From positions 1 through 64,000 of the forward strand of contig JAIRVG010000108.1 of assembly GCA_031253995.1 (NCBI GenBank): a DNA stretch of 64,000 bases. Direction: 5' to 3'. A program made the position numbers and the translations under genes. Of the stretch, positions 25,328 to 36,609 are shown in pieces. This DNA is from Paucimonas sp. (lineage in GTDB: Bacteria > Pseudomonadota > Gammaproteobacteria > Pseudomonadales > Pseudomonadaceae). Numbering within the stretch: position 1 is the first letter of the stretch; each line of letters begins with the position of its first letter. The notes beneath the pieces were generated by a model. That model was not told the DNA's origin. It saw only the letters and a program-made list of their open reading frames with translations, and did not search any database.

Positions 25328-26944
25328 ATGAACAAGGACACCTTGATCGAAGTACGCGACCTTGCCGTCGAATTCGTCAGCGGCGCCCAGCAGCAGCGCG
25401 TGGTGGAAAGCGTCAGCTTCGATATCCGCCGTGGCGAGACCCTGGCCCTGGTCGGCGAGAGCGGCTCGGGCAAGTCGGTCACCGCCCACTCGATCCTGCG
25501 CCTGCTGCCCTACCCGCTGGCGCGGCACCCGGCCGGGAGCATCCGCTACGACAACCAGGACCTGCTGCACCTGGACGAGAAGAAGATGCGCCACATCCGT
25601 GGCAACCGCATCGCCATGATCTTCCAGGAGCCGATGACCTCGCTGAACCCGCTGCACAACATCGAGAAGCAGATCAACGAAGTACTGATGCTGCACAAGG
25701 GCCTGCGCGGCAAGGAAGCCACGGCACGGACCCTGGAACTGCTGGAGCTGGTGGGCATCCCCGACCCCGTCAAGCGCCTCAAGGCCCTGCCCCACGAGCT
25801 GTCCGGCGGCCAGCGCCAGCGGGTGATGATCGCCATGGCCCTGGCCAACGAGCCGGAACTGCTGATCGCCGACGAGCCGACCACCGCCCTCGACGTCACC
25901 GTGCAGCTGAAGATCCTCGAATTGTTGAAGCGTTTGCAGGCCAAGCTGGGCATGGCGCTGTTACTCATCAGTCACGATCTGAACCTGGTGAAAAGAATTG
26001 CTCACCGTGTATGTGTCATGCAGCGCGGTTGCATCGTCGAACAGGCGTCGTGTGAAGAACTGTTCCGCGCTCCGCAGCATCCGTACACGAAAATGCTGCT
26101 CGGCGCCGAGCCCAGCGGCAAGCCCGCCGCCAACCCGGAGGGCGCGCCGCTGCTGGAAGTCGAGGACCTGCGTGTCTGGTTCCCGATCAAGAAAGGCCTG
26201 CTGCGCCGTACCGTCGACCACGTCAAGGCGGTGGACGGCATCAACTTCAGCCTGCCCCAGGGCCAGACCCTGGGCATCGTTGGCGAAAGTGGCTCGGGCA
26301 AGTCTACGCTGGGTCTGGCGATCCTTAGGCTGATCTCCAGCCAGGGTGCCATCCGCTTCGAGAACCAGCGGCTGGACGGCATGAGCCAGCAGCAGGTGCG
26401 CCCGCTGCGGCGGGAGATGCAGGTGGTCTTCCAGGACCCCTTCGGCAGTCTCAGCCCGCGCATGTGCGTGAGCGATATCGTCGGGGAAGGCCTGCGCATT
26501 CATCGGATAGGCACGGAGGCGGAACAGGAACAGGCCATCATGGAGGCGCTCAGGGAAGTAGGTCTGGACCCGGAAACCCGGCACCGCTACCCTCACGAGT
26601 TTTCCGGAGGCCAACGACAACGGATTGCCATTGCCCGGGCACTGGTATTGAAACCGGCGCTGATCCTGCTGGACGAGCCCACTTCGGCGCTCGACCGAAC
26701 GGTTCAGCGCCAGGTGGTGGAACTGCTGCGTGCGCTGCAGACCAAGTACAACCTGACCTACCTGTTCATCAGCCATGACCTGGCGGTGGTCAAGGCGCTC
26801 AGCCACCAGTTGATGGTGGTCAAGCAGGGTCAGGTGGTGGAACAGGGTCCGGCCGCGGAGATTTTCGCCGCACCACAACATACTTATACACAGCAGCTGC
26901 TGGAAGCCGCTTTCCTGGCTCCCACGGCTGTCGATATAACCTGA
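25328..26944 (+). CDS. yejF: Peptide ABC transporter ATP-binding protein, fused double cassette (YejF)
   Basis: A 538-residue protein with two complete ABC cassettes. The first has Walker A GESGSGKS, signature LSGGQRQRV and Walker B LLIADEPTTALD; the second has GESGSGKST, FSGGQRQRI and LILLDEPTSALD. Each ends with the family-specific segment APQHPYT / APQHTYT. The ATG at 25328 follows the yejE stop by 1 base. It powers uptake through the two permeases. fabI starts 13 bases downstream and may be read from the same transcript. Confidence 0.95.
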   Translation: MNKDTLIEVRDLAVEFVSGAQQQRVVESVSFDIRRGETLALVGESGSGKSVTAHSILRLLPYPLARHPAGSIRYDNQDLLHLDEKKMRHIRGNRIAMIFQEPMTSLNPLHNIEKQINEVLMLHKGLRGKEATARTLELLELVGIPDPVKRLKALPHELSGGQRQRVMIAMALANEPELLIADEPTTALDVTVQLKILELLKRLQAKLGMALLLISHDLNLVKRIAHRVCVMQRGCIVEQASCEELFRAPQHPYTKMLLGAEPSGKPAANPEGAPLLEVEDLRVWFPIKKGLLRRTVDHVKAVDGINFSLPQGQTLGIVGESGSGKSTLGLAILRLISSQGAIRFENQRLDGMSQQQVRPLRREMQVVFQDPFGSLSPRMCVSDIVGEGLRIHRIGTEAEQEQAIMEALREVGLDPETRHRYPHEFSGGQRQRIAIARALVLKPALILLDEPTSALDRTVQRQVVELLRALQTKYNLTYLFISHDLAVVKALSHQLMVVKQGQVVEQGPAAEIFAAPQHTYTQQLLEAAFLAPTAVDIT

Positions 26945-26957
26945 AGAGGAACAACAC

Positions 26958-27752
26958 ATGGGTTTTCTCGCCGGTAAGCGCGTACTGATCGTCGGTGTCG
27001 CCAGCAAACTGTCCATCGCATCCGGCATCGCTGCCGCCATGCATCGCGAGGGGGCGGAGCTTGCCTTCACCTACCAGAACGAAAAGCTCAAGGGCCGCGT
27101 CGAAGAGTTCGCCGCAGGCTGGGGCTCCAACCCTGAGCTGTGCTTCCCTTGCGACGTGGCCAACGATGACGACATCGCCAAGGTCTTCGAGGAACTGAGC
27201 AAGAAGTGGGACGGCCTGGACTGCATCGTGCACTCCGTGGGCTTCGCCCCGGGCGACCAGCTGGACGGCGACTTCACCGAAGTCACCACCCGCGAAGGCT
27301 TCCGCATTGCCCACGACATCAGCGCCTACAGCTTCGTCGCCCTGGCCAAGGCCGGTCGCGAAATGATGAAAGGCCGCAATGGCAGCCTGCTGACCCTGTC
27401 GTACCTGGGCGCCGAGCGCACCATGCCGAACTACAACGTCATGGGCATGGCCAAGGCCAGCCTGGAAGCCGGCGTTCGCTACCTGGCCGGCAGCCTCGGC
27501 CCGGAAGGCACCCGCGTCAACGCCATTTCCGCCGGCCCGATCCGCACCCTGGCCGCTTCCGGCATCAAGAGCTTCCGCAAGATGCTGGCCGCCAACGAAG
27601 CGCAGACCCCGCTGCGCCGCAACGTCACCATCGAAGAAGTCGGCAACGCCGGCGCCTTCCTCTGCTCCGACCTGGCGTCGGGTGTCAGCGGTGAAATCAT
27701 GTACGTGGACGGTGGCTTCAACACCACCGCCATGGGTGATATCTCGGAGTAA
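26958..27752 (+). CDS. fabI: Enoyl-[acyl-carrier-protein] reductase (NADH) FabI
   Basis: A 264-residue SDR-type enzyme reducing trans-2-enoyl-ACP in the last step of each fatty-acid elongation cycle. The cofactor loop is VGVASKLSIASGIA, and the catalytic tyrosine and lysine are in YNVMGMAKASLEAG (Tyr-x6-Lys). Length and C-terminus (YVDGGFNTTAMGDISE) are typical. AAGAGGAA lies about 9 bases upstream. It follows the peptide transporter operon closely and is followed by a terminator. Confidence 0.97.
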   Translation: MGFLAGKRVLIVGVASKLSIASGIAAAMHREGAELAFTYQNEKLKGRVEEFAAGWGSNPELCFPCDVANDDDIAKVFEELSKKWDGLDCIVHSVGFAPGDQLDGDFTEVTTREGFRIAHDISAYSFVALAKAGREMMKGRNGSLLTLSYLGAERTMPNYNVMGMAKASLEAGVRYLAGSLGPEGTRVNAISAGPIRTLAASGIKSFRKMLAANEAQTPLRRNVTIEEVGNAGAFLCSDLASGVSGEIMYVDGGFNTTAMGDISE

Positions 27753-27766
27753 GACTTCGGGAAAGG

Positions 27767-27796
27767 GAAAAGGCCGCGAATGCGGCCTTTTCTTTT
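27767..27796 (+). terminator. Rho-independent terminator of fabI
   Basis: AAAGGCCGC-GAAT-GCGGCCTTT, a 9-bp stem followed by TTCTTTT; it lies 15 bases after the fabI stop. Confidence 0.9.
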
Positions 27797-27800
27797 GAGG

Positions 27801-27888
27801 AGCTGCAAGCGTCAAGCTACAAGTGGCAAGAAAGAGCAATTCGCATCGCACCGCTCTTTCTTGCAGCTTGAGACTTGAAGCTTGACAC
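27801..27888. repeat. AAGCTxCAAG-rich inverted repeat
   Basis: Two imperfect arms (27802-27837 and 27853-27887), both rich in AAGCT/CAAG and ending in CAAGAAAGAGC, are inverted around a 15-base centre. The same sequence family occurs at 39327-39462. It lies between two terminators of convergent genes, a usual place for such elements. Confidence 0.75.
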
Positions 27889-27896
27889 TCGAAATG

Positions 27897-27924
27897 AAAA
27901 AGCCCGCATCGCTGCGGGCTTTTT
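27897..27924 (-). terminator. Rho-independent terminator of ppiD
   Basis: AAAAAGCCCGCA-TCGC-TGCGGGCTTTTT, a 12-bp perfect stem with A and T tracts on both sides, 17 bases after the ppiD stop. It can work in both directions. Confidence 0.93.
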
Positions 27925-27941
27925 CATCTCTGCGGTAGCAC

Positions 27942-29813
27942 TCAGTAACGAGTGATCTCCGCCTTGGCTTCCAGCTGCTTGCGGTACGCCGCAAAGTCCT
28001 GCTGGCCGGCACGGGAAGCAAGGTAGCGACGATAATCGTCCTTCTCTTGCGCACTGGCCGCGCTGCCTTCGTTGACGCCGTTCAGGCGCAGCACGACGAC
28101 ACTGCCATCGGCCAGGGTCACGGTGGAGTACACCGGCTTGTCCTTGGCTTCAGGCTTGCTCATGCGGAACAGCGCCTGCAGCTCGACCGGGTCGACACCT
28201 TCCTGCATGCGGGTCGCCGCTTCCTGGACTTTCCAGGCCTGGCCATCCTGAACCGGCTGGTAGGCGATCTTGCCATCGCGCAGACCGGCGATCAGGGCCT
28301 CGGTCTTGCTCTTCACGGCAGCGGTGGCCTGCTCCTGGGCCAGGTGGTCATGGATCGGACCGGCTACGGCTTCCAGCGGCAGTTGCGCAGGCTTGCGGTG
28401 TTCCTTGGCACGGACCACCACGATGGTCTCCGGGTCCAGCTCGATGGCCGAGCTGTTGGAGCCTTCATCCAGCACCTCAGGGCTGAACGCAGCCTGGATC
28501 ACCTGGCGGTTGGCAGTGACGCCTTCGCCACCTTCACGCCCGAACGGTGCCGAGGTCTGGACCTTCAGGCCCAGGTCCTGGGCCGGCTGGGCCAGGTCGG
28601 ACGCCTCGAAGGCCGAGTCTTCGAGCTGCTTGCTGGCTTCGACGAAGCGCTGCTCGACCTGCTGGGTCTTCAGCTCGCGGGTCAGCTTGTCCTTCAGGCT
28701 GGCGAAGCTCGGCACCTCGGGTGCCTGCACGTCCAGCAGCTTGATCAGGTGATAGCCGAACTCGGTACGCACCGGAGCGGACACCTGGTCCTTGTTCAAC
28801 GCATACAGCGCATCCTCGAAGGCCGGGTCGTAGACACCCTTGCCGGCATAGCCGAGGTCACCGCCATTGTTCGCCGAACCCGGGTCCTGGGAAAACTCCT
28901 TGGCCAGCGCGGCGAAGTCCTCGCCCTTGGCCAGGCGCTGCTGGACGTCAGCGATGCGGGCCTTGGCCTGGGCATCGTCCTGCTTGTCGTTGACTTCGAC
29001 GAGGATGTGCGCGGCATGGCGCTGCTCGGCGAGGTTGGCGATTTCCTTCTGGTACAGCGACTGCAGTTCGTCGTCGCTGACCTTGACCTGGTCGAAGAAC
29101 GCGGCTTTCTTCAGCTCGACGTAGTCGATGACGACCTGGTCCGGGCTCATGAATTCCTTGGCGTGCTGGTCGTAGTGTGCCTTGACCTGCTCGTCGGTGA
29201 CCTGGACGGCGGACGGATCGGCCTTGAAGGTCAGCGAGGCGAAATCGCGGGTCTGCTTCTCCAGGCGGGCGAAGGCATCGACCTGGGCGTCGGTGACGAA
29301 ACCGCTGCCTGCCAGACCGGCACGCAGTTGGCCAATCAGCATTTCCTGGGCGAGCATCTCGCGGAACTGCATCCGGCCGTAGCCGAGCTGGCGAATGACC
29401 TGGTCGAACTTCTCGGCGCTGAACTTGCCGTCCACCTGGAATTCAGGGGTCTGCAGGATCACCTGGTCAAGGGCGGCTTCGGAGAAGGAGAACTTGGCGT
29501 CATGGGCGCCCTGGAGCAGCAGTTGACGCTCGATCAGCCCCTTCAGCGCGGCCTCGCGGAGCATCTTGTCATCCAGCAGGGAAGGATCGAAGTCCCTGCC
29601 CAGTCGTTGCATCAGTTGCCGGCGTTGCGTGTCGACAGCCTGGCTCAGCTCGTTCTGGCTGATGGTGTCGCCGTTGACCTTGGCAGCATCCTTGTCGTGG
29701 CTGACGGCCTGGAAGATGGCGTCGAAACCGGTCAGCGCCATCAGTACCACGATGACACCGATGATGGTCTTGGCAATCCAACCTTGTGAATTGTCCCTGA
29801 TATTTTGCAGCAT
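27942..29813 (-). CDS. ppiD: Periplasmic folding chaperone / peptidyl-prolyl isomerase PpiD (SurA N-terminal type)
   Basis: A 623-residue inner-membrane-anchored protein with its bulk in the periplasm. It has an N-terminal membrane anchor (KTIIGVIVVLMALTGFDAIF), a SurA-N-like chaperone domain (about residues 35-240), and a parvulin domain (about 265-360: RHAAHILVEV, GEDFAALAKEFSQDPGSANNGGDLGYAGKG, VRTEFGYHLIKLLD). A second, degenerate parvulin-like region follows. It helps newly secreted proteins leave the Sec machinery. The start at 29813 (GGGG upstream) gives the family N-terminus MLQNIRDNSQGW. It is downstream of hupB on the same strand. Confidence 0.95.
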   Translation of the reverse strand: MLQNIRDNSQGWIAKTIIGVIVVLMALTGFDAIFQAVSHDKDAAKVNGDTISQNELSQAVDTQRRQLMQRLGRDFDPSLLDDKMLREAALKGLIERQLLLQGAHDAKFSFSEAALDQVILQTPEFQVDGKFSAEKFDQVIRQLGYGRMQFREMLAQEMLIGQLRAGLAGSGFVTDAQVDAFARLEKQTRDFASLTFKADPSAVQVTDEQVKAHYDQHAKEFMSPDQVVIDYVELKKAAFFDQVKVSDDELQSLYQKEIANLAEQRHAAHILVEVNDKQDDAQAKARIADVQQRLAKGEDFAALAKEFSQDPGSANNGGDLGYAGKGVYDPAFEDALYALNKDQVSAPVRTEFGYHLIKLLDVQAPEVPSFASLKDKLTRELKTQQVEQRFVEASKQLEDSAFEASDLAQPAQDLGLKVQTSAPFGREGGEGVTANRQVIQAAFSPEVLDEGSNSSAIELDPETIVVVRAKEHRKPAQLPLEAVAGPIHDHLAQEQATAAVKSKTEALIAGLRDGKIAYQPVQDGQAWKVQEAATRMQEGVDPVELQALFRMSKPEAKDKPVYSTVTLADGSVVVLRLNGVNEGSAASAQEKDDYRRYLASRAGQQDFAAYRKQLEAKAEITRY

Positions 29814-29878
29814 GCGTCCCCCAGAAACGGCTGTGGCGGCTGCACAACCGCGGAGCGTGGGTAGAGTCCTGATAGAAG

Positions 29879-29904
29879 AAAGGCGCATCCGGGGATGCGC
29901 CTTC
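29879..29904 (-). terminator. Terminator between hupB and ppiD
   Basis: AAGGCGCATCC-GG-GGATGCGCCTT, an 11-bp perfect stem; on the minus strand it is followed by TTCTTCT. A second GC-rich dyad (GGGCCCGCT...AGCGGGTCC, 29956-29978) lies between it and hupB. Confidence 0.8.
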
Positions 29905-30003
29905 TCGTAACGGCGAAACGGACGAATTCGGGATCGTTTCCGCTTCGCGTCCGGGCCCGCTGCGGGAGCGGGTCCGGTTAGGCGAAAGCCTGAAAAGAAC
30001 GTC

Positions 30004-30276
30004 TTAGTTGACGGCTTCTTTCAGCGCCTTGCCAGCCTTGAAGCCAGGCTTCTTGGCAGCTGGGATTTCCAGGGTCTTGCCGGTTTGCGGGTTGCGGCCG
30101 GTACGGGCTGGACGGTCAGTGACCGAGAAGGTACCGAAGCCGACCAGAACCACCGAATCACCGCTCTTCAGGGCGTCGGTGACGGAGTCGATGACAGCGT
30201 CCAGGACACGGCCAGCGACAGCTTTCGGGATATCAGCGTTTGCAGCTACAGCGTCAATCAGTTCCGACTTGTTCAC
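30004..30276 (-). CDS. hupB: DNA-binding protein HU-beta
   Basis: A 90-residue histone-like protein that bends and compacts DNA as a dimer. It starts at a GTG (MNKSELIDAVAANADIPKA) with AAGGGGA upstream and carries the DNA-binding arm signature GFGTFSVTDRPARTGRNPQTG with the conserved Arg and Pro, ending in KPGFKAGKALKEAVN. It lies between lon and ppiD, as in other Pseudomonas. A possible promoter (TTGGCG, 18 bases, TACATA on the minus strand near 30318-30348) is weak. Confidence 0.97.
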   Translation of the reverse strand: MNKSELIDAVAANADIPKAVAGRVLDAVIDSVTDALKSGDSVVLVGFGTFSVTDRPARTGRNPQTGKTLEIPAAKKPGFKAGKALKEAVN

Positions 30277-30420
30277 TCTAAGTCCCCTTATCTCTATTTG
30301 AGTTTGTTTCTAACTATGTAATGTAAAGCTGAAATCAACGCCAAGTGATCCGTGACACTTAGTGCCTGTTACGGCAAGGACCTGGAAAACGGTCAGACAG
30401 ACCACCTGGCTAAATACTGA

Positions 30421-32817
<2,397 letters not shown>

Positions 32818-32877
32818 GATTTCGCCTCTACAGCGGCCCTGTGGCCGTAATCCGATGGAAATTTGAGCTTGGAGACA

Positions 32878-32906
32878 ATGTGGGGGCAGCCTCGGAAAAA
32901 AACAAG
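32878..32906 (-). promoter_or_regulatory. Sigma-32 (heat-shock)-like promoter of lon
   Basis: On the minus strand: CTTGTTT, 13 bases, CCCCCACAT, against the sigma-32 consensus CTTGAAA-N11-16-CCCCATNT. It lies about 60 bases before the lon start. The -10 part matches well; the AAA of the -35 is replaced by TTT. Confidence 0.55.
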
Positions 32907-32920
32907 CTCCGCGACAGGAA

Positions 32921-32948
32921 AAGCAAAGGGGCCCGTAGGCCCCTTGCT
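32921..32948 (-). terminator. Terminator of clpX
   Basis: A stem formed by GGGGCC and GGCCCC with AA/TT extension and one bulged A, followed on the minus strand by TTTGCTTTTCC; it lies 21 bases after the clpX stop. Confidence 0.75.
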
Positions 32949-32968
32949 GGTTTCACTGCCTTGCAGAC

Positions 32969-34252
32969 TCAGACGTCTGGTGCGGCCTTGGCTGGCGGCT
33001 CGCTGTTCTCGTAGATCAGCAGCGGCTGTGAAGTGCCATCGATGACGCTCTCGTCGATCACCACCTTGCTGACATCCTTCTGCGAAGGAATCTCGTACAT
33101 GGTGTCGAGCAGGATGCCTTCGAGGATCGAACGCAGGCCACGGGCGCCGGTCTTGCGCTCCAGCGCCTTGCGGGCGACGGATTTCAGCGCATCGCTGCGG
33201 AACTCCAGGTCCACGCCTTCCATCTCGAACAGCTTGCCGTATTGCTTGGTCAAGGCGTTCTTCGGCTCGGTGAGGATCTGCATCAGCGCGGCTTCGTCCA
33301 GCTCGTCGAGGGTCGCCAGGACCGGCAGACGGCCGACGAATTCCGGGATCAGGCCGAACTTGACCAGATCATCCGGCTCGACTTCACGCAGCGACTCGCC
33401 CACCTTCTTGCCTTCCTCCTTGCTGCGGACTTCGGCGCCAAAGCCGATGCCACCGCGGGTGGAACGCTGCTGGATGACCTTCTCCAGACCGGAGAATGCG
33501 CCACCGCAGATGAACAGGATGTTGCGCGTATCGACCTGCAGGAACTCCTGCTGCGGATGCTTGCGGCCACCTTGCGGCGGAACCGAGGCAACGGTGCCCT
33601 CGATCAGCTTCAGCAGCGCCTGCTGCACGCCTTCGCCCGAAACGTCACGGGTGATCGACGGGTTGTCGGACTTGCGCGAGATCTTGTCGATTTCGTCGAT
33701 GTAGACAATGCCCATCTGGGCCTTTTCCACATCGTAGTCGCACTTCTGCAGCAGCTTCTGAATGATGTTCTCGACGTCCTCACCCACGTAGCCGGCTTCG
33801 GTCAGGGTGGTGGCATCGGCGATGGTGAACGGAACATTCAGCAAGCGAGCGAGGGTTTCCGCGAGCAGGGTCTTGCCCGAGCCGGTCGGGCCGATGAGCA
33901 GGATGTTGCTCTTGCCCAGCTCGACGTCGTCGGCTTTCTTGTCGCGTTGGTTCAGGCGCTTGTAGTGGTTGTACACCGCTACGGCCAGGACCTTTTTCGC
34001 GCGCTCCTGACCAATGACGTACTGGTCCAGGATGGCGCTGATTTCTTTCGGCGAAGGCAATTTATGCGCGCTGCTCTCGGCCTGGGCTTCCTGCACCTCC
34101 TCACGGATGATGTCGTTGCACAGGTCGACGCACTCGTCGCAGATAAATACCGAGGGGCCGGCAATCAACTTGCGCACTTCATGCTGGCTTTTGCCGCAGA
34201 AGGAGCAATAGAGCAATTTGCCGTTGTCCTCGCCGTTACGGGTGTCAGTCAT
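32969..34252 (-). CDS. clpX: ATP-dependent Clp protease ATP-binding subunit ClpX
   Basis: A 427-residue AAA+ unfoldase that feeds substrates to ClpP. It has the N-terminal zinc-binding domain (CSFCGKSQHEV ... CDECVDLC), Walker A GPTGSGKT, the pore loop GYVGED, Walker B IVYIDEIDKI and the ClpP-docking IGF loop (GGIGFGAE). The start at 34252 gives the family N-terminus MTDTRNGEDNGK; further upstream codons are not conserved. clpP lies 108 bases upstream on the same strand, and the gap holds a hairpin and a sigma-32-like promoter. Confidence 0.97.
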   Translation of the reverse strand: MTDTRNGEDNGKLLYCSFCGKSQHEVRKLIAGPSVFICDECVDLCNDIIREEVQEAQAESSAHKLPSPKEISAILDQYVIGQERAKKVLAVAVYNHYKRLNQRDKKADDVELGKSNILLIGPTGSGKTLLAETLARLLNVPFTIADATTLTEAGYVGEDVENIIQKLLQKCDYDVEKAQMGIVYIDEIDKISRKSDNPSITRDVSGEGVQQALLKLIEGTVASVPPQGGRKHPQQEFLQVDTRNILFICGGAFSGLEKVIQQRSTRGGIGFGAEVRSKEEGKKVGESLREVEPDDLVKFGLIPEFVGRLPVLATLDELDEAALMQILTEPKNALTKQYGKLFEMEGVDLEFRSDALKSVARKALERKTGARGLRSILEGILLDTMYEIPSQKDVSKVVIDESVIDGTSQPLLIYENSEPPAKAAPDV

Positions 34253-34287
34253 TCGATCGATCCAATCCGGTAGGCTTGCAACACAAG

Positions 34288-34314
34288 ATGAAGGCAATTG
34301 CGGGCTTTTTCAAG
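34288..34314 (-). promoter_or_regulatory. Sigma-32-like promoter of clpX
   Basis: On the minus strand: a perfect CTTGAAA (34308-34314), 13 bases, then CCTTCAT (34288-34294). The -35 matches fully and the -10 partly (consensus CCCCATNT). It lies between clpP and clpX, so clpX could be induced on its own. Confidence 0.45.
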
Positions 34315-34320
34315 TCCGCA

Positions 34321-34344
34321 GGTAGGCGCTTTCGGCGCCTACCC
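34321..34344 (-). terminator. Hairpin between clpP and clpX
   Basis: GTAGGCGC-TTTC-GGCGCCTAC, a GC-rich stem 17 bases after the clpP stop with no following T-tract. It may act as a partial terminator or as a 3' mRNA stabiliser. Confidence 0.5.
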
Positions 34345-34360
34345 GCTCTGGCACCCGGGA

Positions 34361-35002
34361 TCAGGACGCCAGTTGCCGCTTGTCGTAGACCGAGTCGATC
34401 AGGCCGTACTCGGCCGCGCGCTGGGCGCTCATGAAGTTGTCACGTTCGGTGTCGCGCTTGATGGTTTCGAGGTCCTGGCCAGTATGGTGTGCCAGCAGCT
34501 CGTTCAGACGCGACTTGATGTTGAGGATTTCCTGGGCGTGGATCTCGATGTCGGTCGCCTGGCCCTGGAAGCCGCCGAGCGGCTGGTGGATCATCACCCG
34601 CGAGTTCGGCAGGCAGTGACGCTTGCCAGCGGCACCGGCGGCGAGCAGGAACGCACCCATGCTGCAGGCCTGGCCGATGCAGATGGTGGAGACGTCCGGC
34701 TTGATGAACTGCATGGTGTCGTAGATCGACATGCCGGCAGTTACCGAGCCACCCGGGGAGTTGATGTACAGATGGATATCCTTGTCCGGGTTTTCCGCTT
34801 CAAGGAACAGCAGTTGCGCCACTACCAGGTTGGCCATGTAGTCCTCTACCGGACCCACCAGGAAGATCACACGCTCCTTCAACAGGCGCGAGTAGATGTC
34901 ATAGGCGCGTTCGCCACGGGCGGACTGCTCGATAACCATCGGGACCAGGCCACCGGCGGCCTGGATGTCAGAGCTCTGCTGAATATAAGAATTGCGGGAC
35001 AT
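34361..35002 (-). CDS. clpP: ATP-dependent Clp protease proteolytic subunit ClpP
   Basis: A 213-residue serine peptidase that forms the double heptamer paired with ClpX or ClpA. The catalytic Ser is in GQACSMGAFLL, the His in VMIHQPLGGFQG, and the Asp follows in the C-terminal third (around RDTERDNFMS). YINSPGGSVTAGMSIYDTMQ is characteristic. The ATG at 35002 gives the usual N-terminus MSRNSYIQ; a GTG three codons upstream is possible and would have better spacing from GGGAG. tig lies upstream on the same strand. Confidence 0.97.
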   Translation of the reverse strand: MSRNSYIQQSSDIQAAGGLVPMVIEQSARGERAYDIYSRLLKERVIFLVGPVEDYMANLVVAQLLFLEAENPDKDIHLYINSPGGSVTAGMSIYDTMQFIKPDVSTICIGQACSMGAFLLAAGAAGKRHCLPNSRVMIHQPLGGFQGQATDIEIHAQEILNIKSRLNELLAHHTGQDLETIKRDTERDNFMSAQRAAEYGLIDSVYDKRQLAS

Positions 35003-35041
35003 GTCCTGCACTCACTCCCAAATAGTCATGGCTTGAATACG

Positions 35042-35069
35042 CACAAGCCAGCGCGAAGGCTGGCTTGTG
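35042..35069 (-). terminator. Hairpin between tig and clpP
   Basis: CACAAGCCAGC-(6)-GCTGGCTTGTG, an 11-bp perfect stem 23 bases after the tig stop. There is no T-tract, so it is likely a weak terminator or a processing/stability element. Confidence 0.6.
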
Positions 35070-35092
35070 GGGTTTTCCTACGAAGGAGGAAA

Positions 35093-36406
35093 TCACTCAG
35101 CGGCGGCAGGTGCCTGTGCTGGCTTGACAGCTTCTTCGTACGAGACCGACTTGTCGGTCACAGTCGCTTTCTGCAGGACAGTATCTACAACTTGCTCTTC
35201 CAGCACAACCGAACGGACTTCGTTCATTTGCTGGTCGTTCTTGTAGTACCAGGCCACGACTTGTTCTGGCTCCTGGTAGGCCGAGGCCATTTCCTGGATC
35301 AGTTCGCGAACACGGTCTTCGTCCGGCTTCAGTTCGTTCTGCTTGACTACTTCGGCAACGATCAGGCCCAGCACGACGCGGCGCTTGGCTTGCTCTTCGA
35401 ACAGCTCGGCCGGCAGTTGCTCAGGCTTGATGTTGCCACCGAACTGTTGAACGGCCTGCACGCGCAGACGGTTCACTTCGTTTTCCAGCAGGGCTTTCGG
35501 CACTTCGATCGGGTTGGCAGCCAGCAGGCCGTCCATTACCTGGTTCTTGACCTTGGTCTTGATCGCCTGGCGCAGCTCACGCTCCATGTTCTTGCGAACT
35601 TCGGTGCGGAAGCCGTCGATGCCGGTTTCCTTGATGCCGAACTGGGCGAAGAACTCTTCGTTCAGCTCAGGCAGCTTCGGCTCGGAAACGCTGTTGACGG
35701 TGACGGTGAACTCGGCAGCTTTGCCAGCCAGGTCCAGGTTCTGGTAGTCCTCGGGGAAGTTCAGGGTCAGAACGCGCTCTTCACCTGCCTTGGCGCCAAC
35801 CAGGCCTTCTTCGAAGCCAGGGATCATGCGGCCGGAACCCAGAACCAGCTGGGTACCCTTGGCAGAGCCGCCAGCGAAGGCTTCGCCGTCGATCTTGCCG
35901 ACGAAGTCGATGTTCAGCTGGTCTTCGTTCTGGGCAGCGCGGTCAGCGGCTTCGAAACGGGTGTTCTGCTTGCGCAGGACTTCCAGCATGTTGTCCAGGT
36001 CGGCGTCGGCGACGTCGGCGCTCAGGCGCTCGACGGCGATCGAGTCGAAGCCGGCAACGGTGAACTCAGGGAATACTTCGAAGATGGCGACGAATTCCAG
36101 GTCCTTGCCCTTTTCGAACGACTTTGGCTCGACGGCAGGGGCGCCAGCCGGGTTCAGCTTCTGCTCGACCACGGCTTCGTAGAAGGAAGCCTGGACCAGA
36201 TCACCGAACGCCTCCTGACGGGCAGCATCTTCATAACGCTGACGGATCACGCTCATAGGCACTTTGCCAGGACGGAAGCCTGGAACCTTGGCGCGACGGG
36301 CAGTCTGTTGCAGACGCTTGTTGACTTCGGTCTCGACGCGCGCTGCCGGAACGGCGATGGTCATACGACGCTCGAGAGCGGAAGTATTTTCAACAGAAAC
36401 TTGCAT
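35093..36406 (-). CDS. tig: Trigger factor
   Basis: A 437-residue ribosome-associated chaperone with PPIase activity. The N-terminal ribosome-binding domain contains the tail motif PGFRPGKVPMSVI; the FKBP-type domain (about residues 150-245) shows GKIDGEAFAGGSAKG and MIPGFEEGLVGAKAGEE; the C-terminal helical substrate-binding domain ends with an Ala/Pro-rich tail. GAGGAA lies 6 bases before the ATG. It is the first gene of the tig-clpP-clpX-lon block. Confidence 0.97.
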   Translation of the reverse strand: MQVSVENTSALERRMTIAVPAARVETEVNKRLQQTARRAKVPGFRPGKVPMSVIRQRYEDAARQEAFGDLVQASFYEAVVEQKLNPAGAPAVEPKSFEKGKDLEFVAIFEVFPEFTVAGFDSIAVERLSADVADADLDNMLEVLRKQNTRFEAADRAAQNEDQLNIDFVGKIDGEAFAGGSAKGTQLVLGSGRMIPGFEEGLVGAKAGEERVLTLNFPEDYQNLDLAGKAAEFTVTVNSVSEPKLPELNEEFFAQFGIKETGIDGFRTEVRKNMERELRQAIKTKVKNQVMDGLLAANPIEVPKALLENEVNRLRVQAVQQFGGNIKPEQLPAELFEEQAKRRVVLGLIVAEVVKQNELKPDEDRVRELIQEMASAYQEPEQVVAWYYKNDQQMNEVRSVVLEEQVVDTVLQKATVTDKSVSYEEAVKPAQAPAAAE

Positions 36407-36609
36407 GAATATTCCTCGTTGCACAGACGTTAGCCGGCGATACCCGACTCCAGAATCAAGGGCAAGCATTCTAGTAGCTCAGCCACCAGAAGTCACCCCG
36501 TTCGACCCGGAGGCGAATGGCGCCGACTTTCATTTATTTCGACATTGAAGCGGACGACAGCACAGCGATGCCGCGACCCCGCCCGCAGAAAAACCATTCG
36601 ACAAGGCGA

